From: DAOTTW01 sp034437615
GTDB taxonomy: Bacteria; Chloroflexota; Anaerolineae; Aggregatilineales; Phototrophicaceae
Length of the DNA: 6,500 bases
Direction of reading: 5' to 3'
Assembly (NCBI GenBank): GCA_034437615.1
Contig: DAOTTW010000388.1
Location: 1-6,500, forward strand
The translations under genes were made by a program, and so were the position numbers. This document shows, one piece after another, positions 5,461-6,500 of this stretch. The notes under the pieces are model-generated. The model saw only the letters and a program-made list of their open reading frames with translations, had not been told where the DNA came from and made no database searches. Each line of letters opens with the position of its first letter. The stretch's first letter is position 1.

Positions 5461-5524
5461 GCGGACGCCATGAATGGCGTCCCTACAAAGAACACGGTTG
5501 TAGGGACGCGCCGAGGCGCGTCCG
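5461..5524. repeat. Three-stem palindromic repeat of the dispersed GTAGGGACGC family
   Basis: The element consists of perfect inverted repeats. GGACGCCAT (5463-5471) pairs with ATGGCGTCC (5474-5482) around GA. GGACGCGCC (5504-5512) pairs with GGCGCGTCC (5515-5523), also around GA. Between them CCCTACAA (5481-5488) pairs with TTGTAGGG (5498-5505). The outermost CGGACGC (5462-5468) and GCGTCCG (5518-5524) are also complementary, so the whole could form a cruciform or multi-branched structure. GCGGACGC, GCGTCCCTAC and GTAGGGACGC are shared with copy B at 458-545. No transposase is seen. It starts 14 bp after the phosphatase stop and lacks a T-run, so any termination role is uncertain. Confidence 0.88.
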
Positions 5525-5584
5525 AAACCCAACAATACGTTTCAAGCGAATTCGATACACAACCGAACGGATTAGGCCGTTTTA

Positions 5585-5593
5585 TGCTACAAT
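5585..5593 (+). promoter_or_regulatory. Extended -10 promoter for the metalloprotease-like gene
   Basis: TGCTACAAT matches an extended -10 element (TG-n-TACAAT). No recognisable -35 is found at the usual spacing, which extended -10 promoters can tolerate. Transcription would start near 5600, giving a leader of about 29 nt before the TTG start. The promoter lies between the three-stem repeat and the gene, suggesting transcription independent of the upstream phosphatase gene. Confidence 0.5.
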
Positions 5594-5615
5594 CGTCTGG
5601 ACGAGCATAAGTTTT

Positions 5616-5621
5616 AAAGGA
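5616..5621 (+). promoter_or_regulatory. Shine-Dalgarno supporting a TTG start
   Basis: AAAGGA lies 7 nt upstream of TTG at 5629-5631, an ideal spacing. The first in-frame ATG at 5662 has no comparable site and would remove the basic n-region of the signal sequence. Confidence 0.7.
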
Positions 5622-5628
5622 CTTACTG

Positions 5629-6500
5629 TTGAAAACTGCACAAACGAAACGTTTACGGATTATGGCGTTCGCTGCTGCCGCATTGCTGGCCATTATGGTG
5701 ATCGGCTGGCAGGGGTCGTCCCGTGTCGATCAGGATGCCTTGCAAGATAACGACCTGCCCTTCGGCTCCCAACTGACGCTAGAGGGGCACTTCGGCTATG
5801 TCTATGGCGACCTGTCTACACTTGCCGGTGATGGCGAAAGCCTGCCGCTGTTCGTCAGCGATACGGGCGAGATTTACGAATTAATGGATGTCGATTGGGC
5901 GGTGGTGCGTGGCCATACGGAGGTCGATTATCGCATCACGGGCACCCTGCTAGACGCGGACCCGCTGCGCGAGGACGACCTGCCCTTGCTGGCGCTGGAT
6001 AGCATGACGCCGCTCGAAGCGCTGGACGCCAGGCCCACCGCCGTCACGGGCAATGTGAAATGGGTCAACATCGCTTGCCGCTTTGGGGATATGGACGCTG
6101 TGACGCCGCGTGAGATGGATTACTTCCAGGGCTTCATGGGCGATGAACAGCCCGGCATGGATCACTATTGGCGTCAGACCAGCGCGGAGCGCGTGAACAT
6201 CGACGGCTCTGCGTCCTATGGCTGGTATGACCTGCCCAAGAGCAAGGCGGATTACGAGAAGGCCGCCCGCCTGAATATCGGCCTGGCGCTGCAAGCGCTG
6301 ATGAACGATTGCGTGAAGCTGGCGCAACAGCAGGATAACGTGGACTTCACGCAGTTTGGCGGCATCAACATGATGCTGAATGACCGCTTCGGCTGCTGTG
6401 CCTGGGGTGGCCGGATGCCGCTACGCATCGGTGAGGAAACCGTCAGCTACCGCACGACCTGGCTGCCGCCCTGGGCCTACAACGACCTGCATGTGATCGC
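5629..6500 (+). CDS. Probable secreted M6-like metalloprotease, N-terminal part (runs off window)
   Basis: An open frame of 290 codons continues past the window edge. From the TTG start, the product begins with a basic stretch and a hydrophobic segment at about residues 12-26 (IMAFAAAALLAIMVIGW), a signal peptide or anchor, so the rest should be outside the cytoplasm. Residues about 40-125 look beta-rich and are not recognised. From VTGNVKWVNIACRF onward the sequence resembles immune-inhibitor-A/M6-type peptidases of Chloroflexota: MDHYWRQTSAERVNIDGSA, then GWYDLPKSKADYE, FGGINMMLNDRFGCCAWGG and TTWLPPWAYNDLHVIA. In that family HVIA or similar leads directly into the HExxH zinc motif, which would lie just past position 6500. 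Protease function is therefore inferred from family resemblance; the catalytic residues are not in view. An ATG at 5662 is a possible but less supported start. Confidence 0.75.
   Translation, partial: MKTAQTKRLRIMAFAAAALLAIMVIGWQGSSRVDQDALQDNDLPFGSQLTLEGHFGYVYGDLSTLAGDGESLPLFVSDTGEIYELMDVDWAVVRGHTEVDYRITGTLLDADPLREDDLPLLALDSMTPLEALDARPTAVTGNVKWVNIACRFGDMDAVTPREMDYFQGFMGDEQPGMDHYWRQTSAERVNIDGSASYGWYDLPKSKADYEKAARLNIGLALQALMNDCVKLAQQQDNVDFTQFGGINMMLNDRFGCCAWGGRMPLRIGEETVSYRTTWLPPWAYNDLHVI

Noticed and set aside
5461..5524. Intrinsic terminator for the phosphatase gene.
   Set aside because: The hairpins are strong but no T-run follows either stem on the plus strand, and the element belongs to a dispersed repeat family; annotated as a repeat only.
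5950..6327. A 125-codon minus-strand open frame.
   Set aside because: It is antisense to the protease-like gene, whose signal sequence, ribosome-binding site and family-like motifs support the plus strand.

Overview
The window is a GC-rich bacterial chromosome segment. Three things together suggest a Chloroflexota (Anaerolineae-like) host: a 37-nt CRISPR repeat ending in GAAAC, dispersed GTAGGGACGC / GCGTCCCTAC inverted repeats with G-rich CCCTCACCCCC-type sequence, and a membrane-anchored protein joining a substrate-binding-like domain to a von Willebrand factor A (VWA) domain. The assignment is inferred from sequence style; no rRNA or marker gene is present.

Layout. Positions 1-187 hold the trailing end of a CRISPR array: three repeats and two spacers, with the last repeat degenerate. 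No cas gene is in view. Positions 188-551 are non-coding and repeat-rich: two direct copies of an 88-bp element about 185 bp apart, two oppositely oriented G-quadruplex-type motifs, and a C-rich/G-rich inverted repeat. Three minus-strand genes follow, transcribed from about 2560 down to 552: a YbjQ/UPF0145 family protein, a family 2 glycosyltransferase with two C-terminal membrane segments, and a SAM-dependent methyltransferase. Gaps of 44 and 56 bp make one transcript plausible.

The divergent intergenic region (2518-2822) carries a candidate promoter for each direction and an 8-bp tandem repeat (RAGTACRC, about 8.4 copies) in the likely 5' leader of the plus-strand VWA gene. Plus-strand genes are the VWA/substrate-binding-like protein (2823-4733), a histidine phosphatase resembling the UBASH3/Sts branch (4787-5446), a three-hairpin repeat of the same dispersed family (5461-5524), and the 5' part of a probable secreted M6-like metalloprotease. 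That last gene starts at a TTG at 5629 and runs off the window just before its expected zinc site.

How the genes fit together. The minus-strand genes look like general envelope or lipid-modification and housekeeping functions. The plus-strand VWA protein and the protease are both predicted to act outside the cytoplasm. No shared pathway can be shown. I see no convincing new multi-gene system. The strongest leads are the octamer array in the VWA leader, the altered metal-site motif in the VWA domain, and the hairpin repeat family sitting just after two genes.
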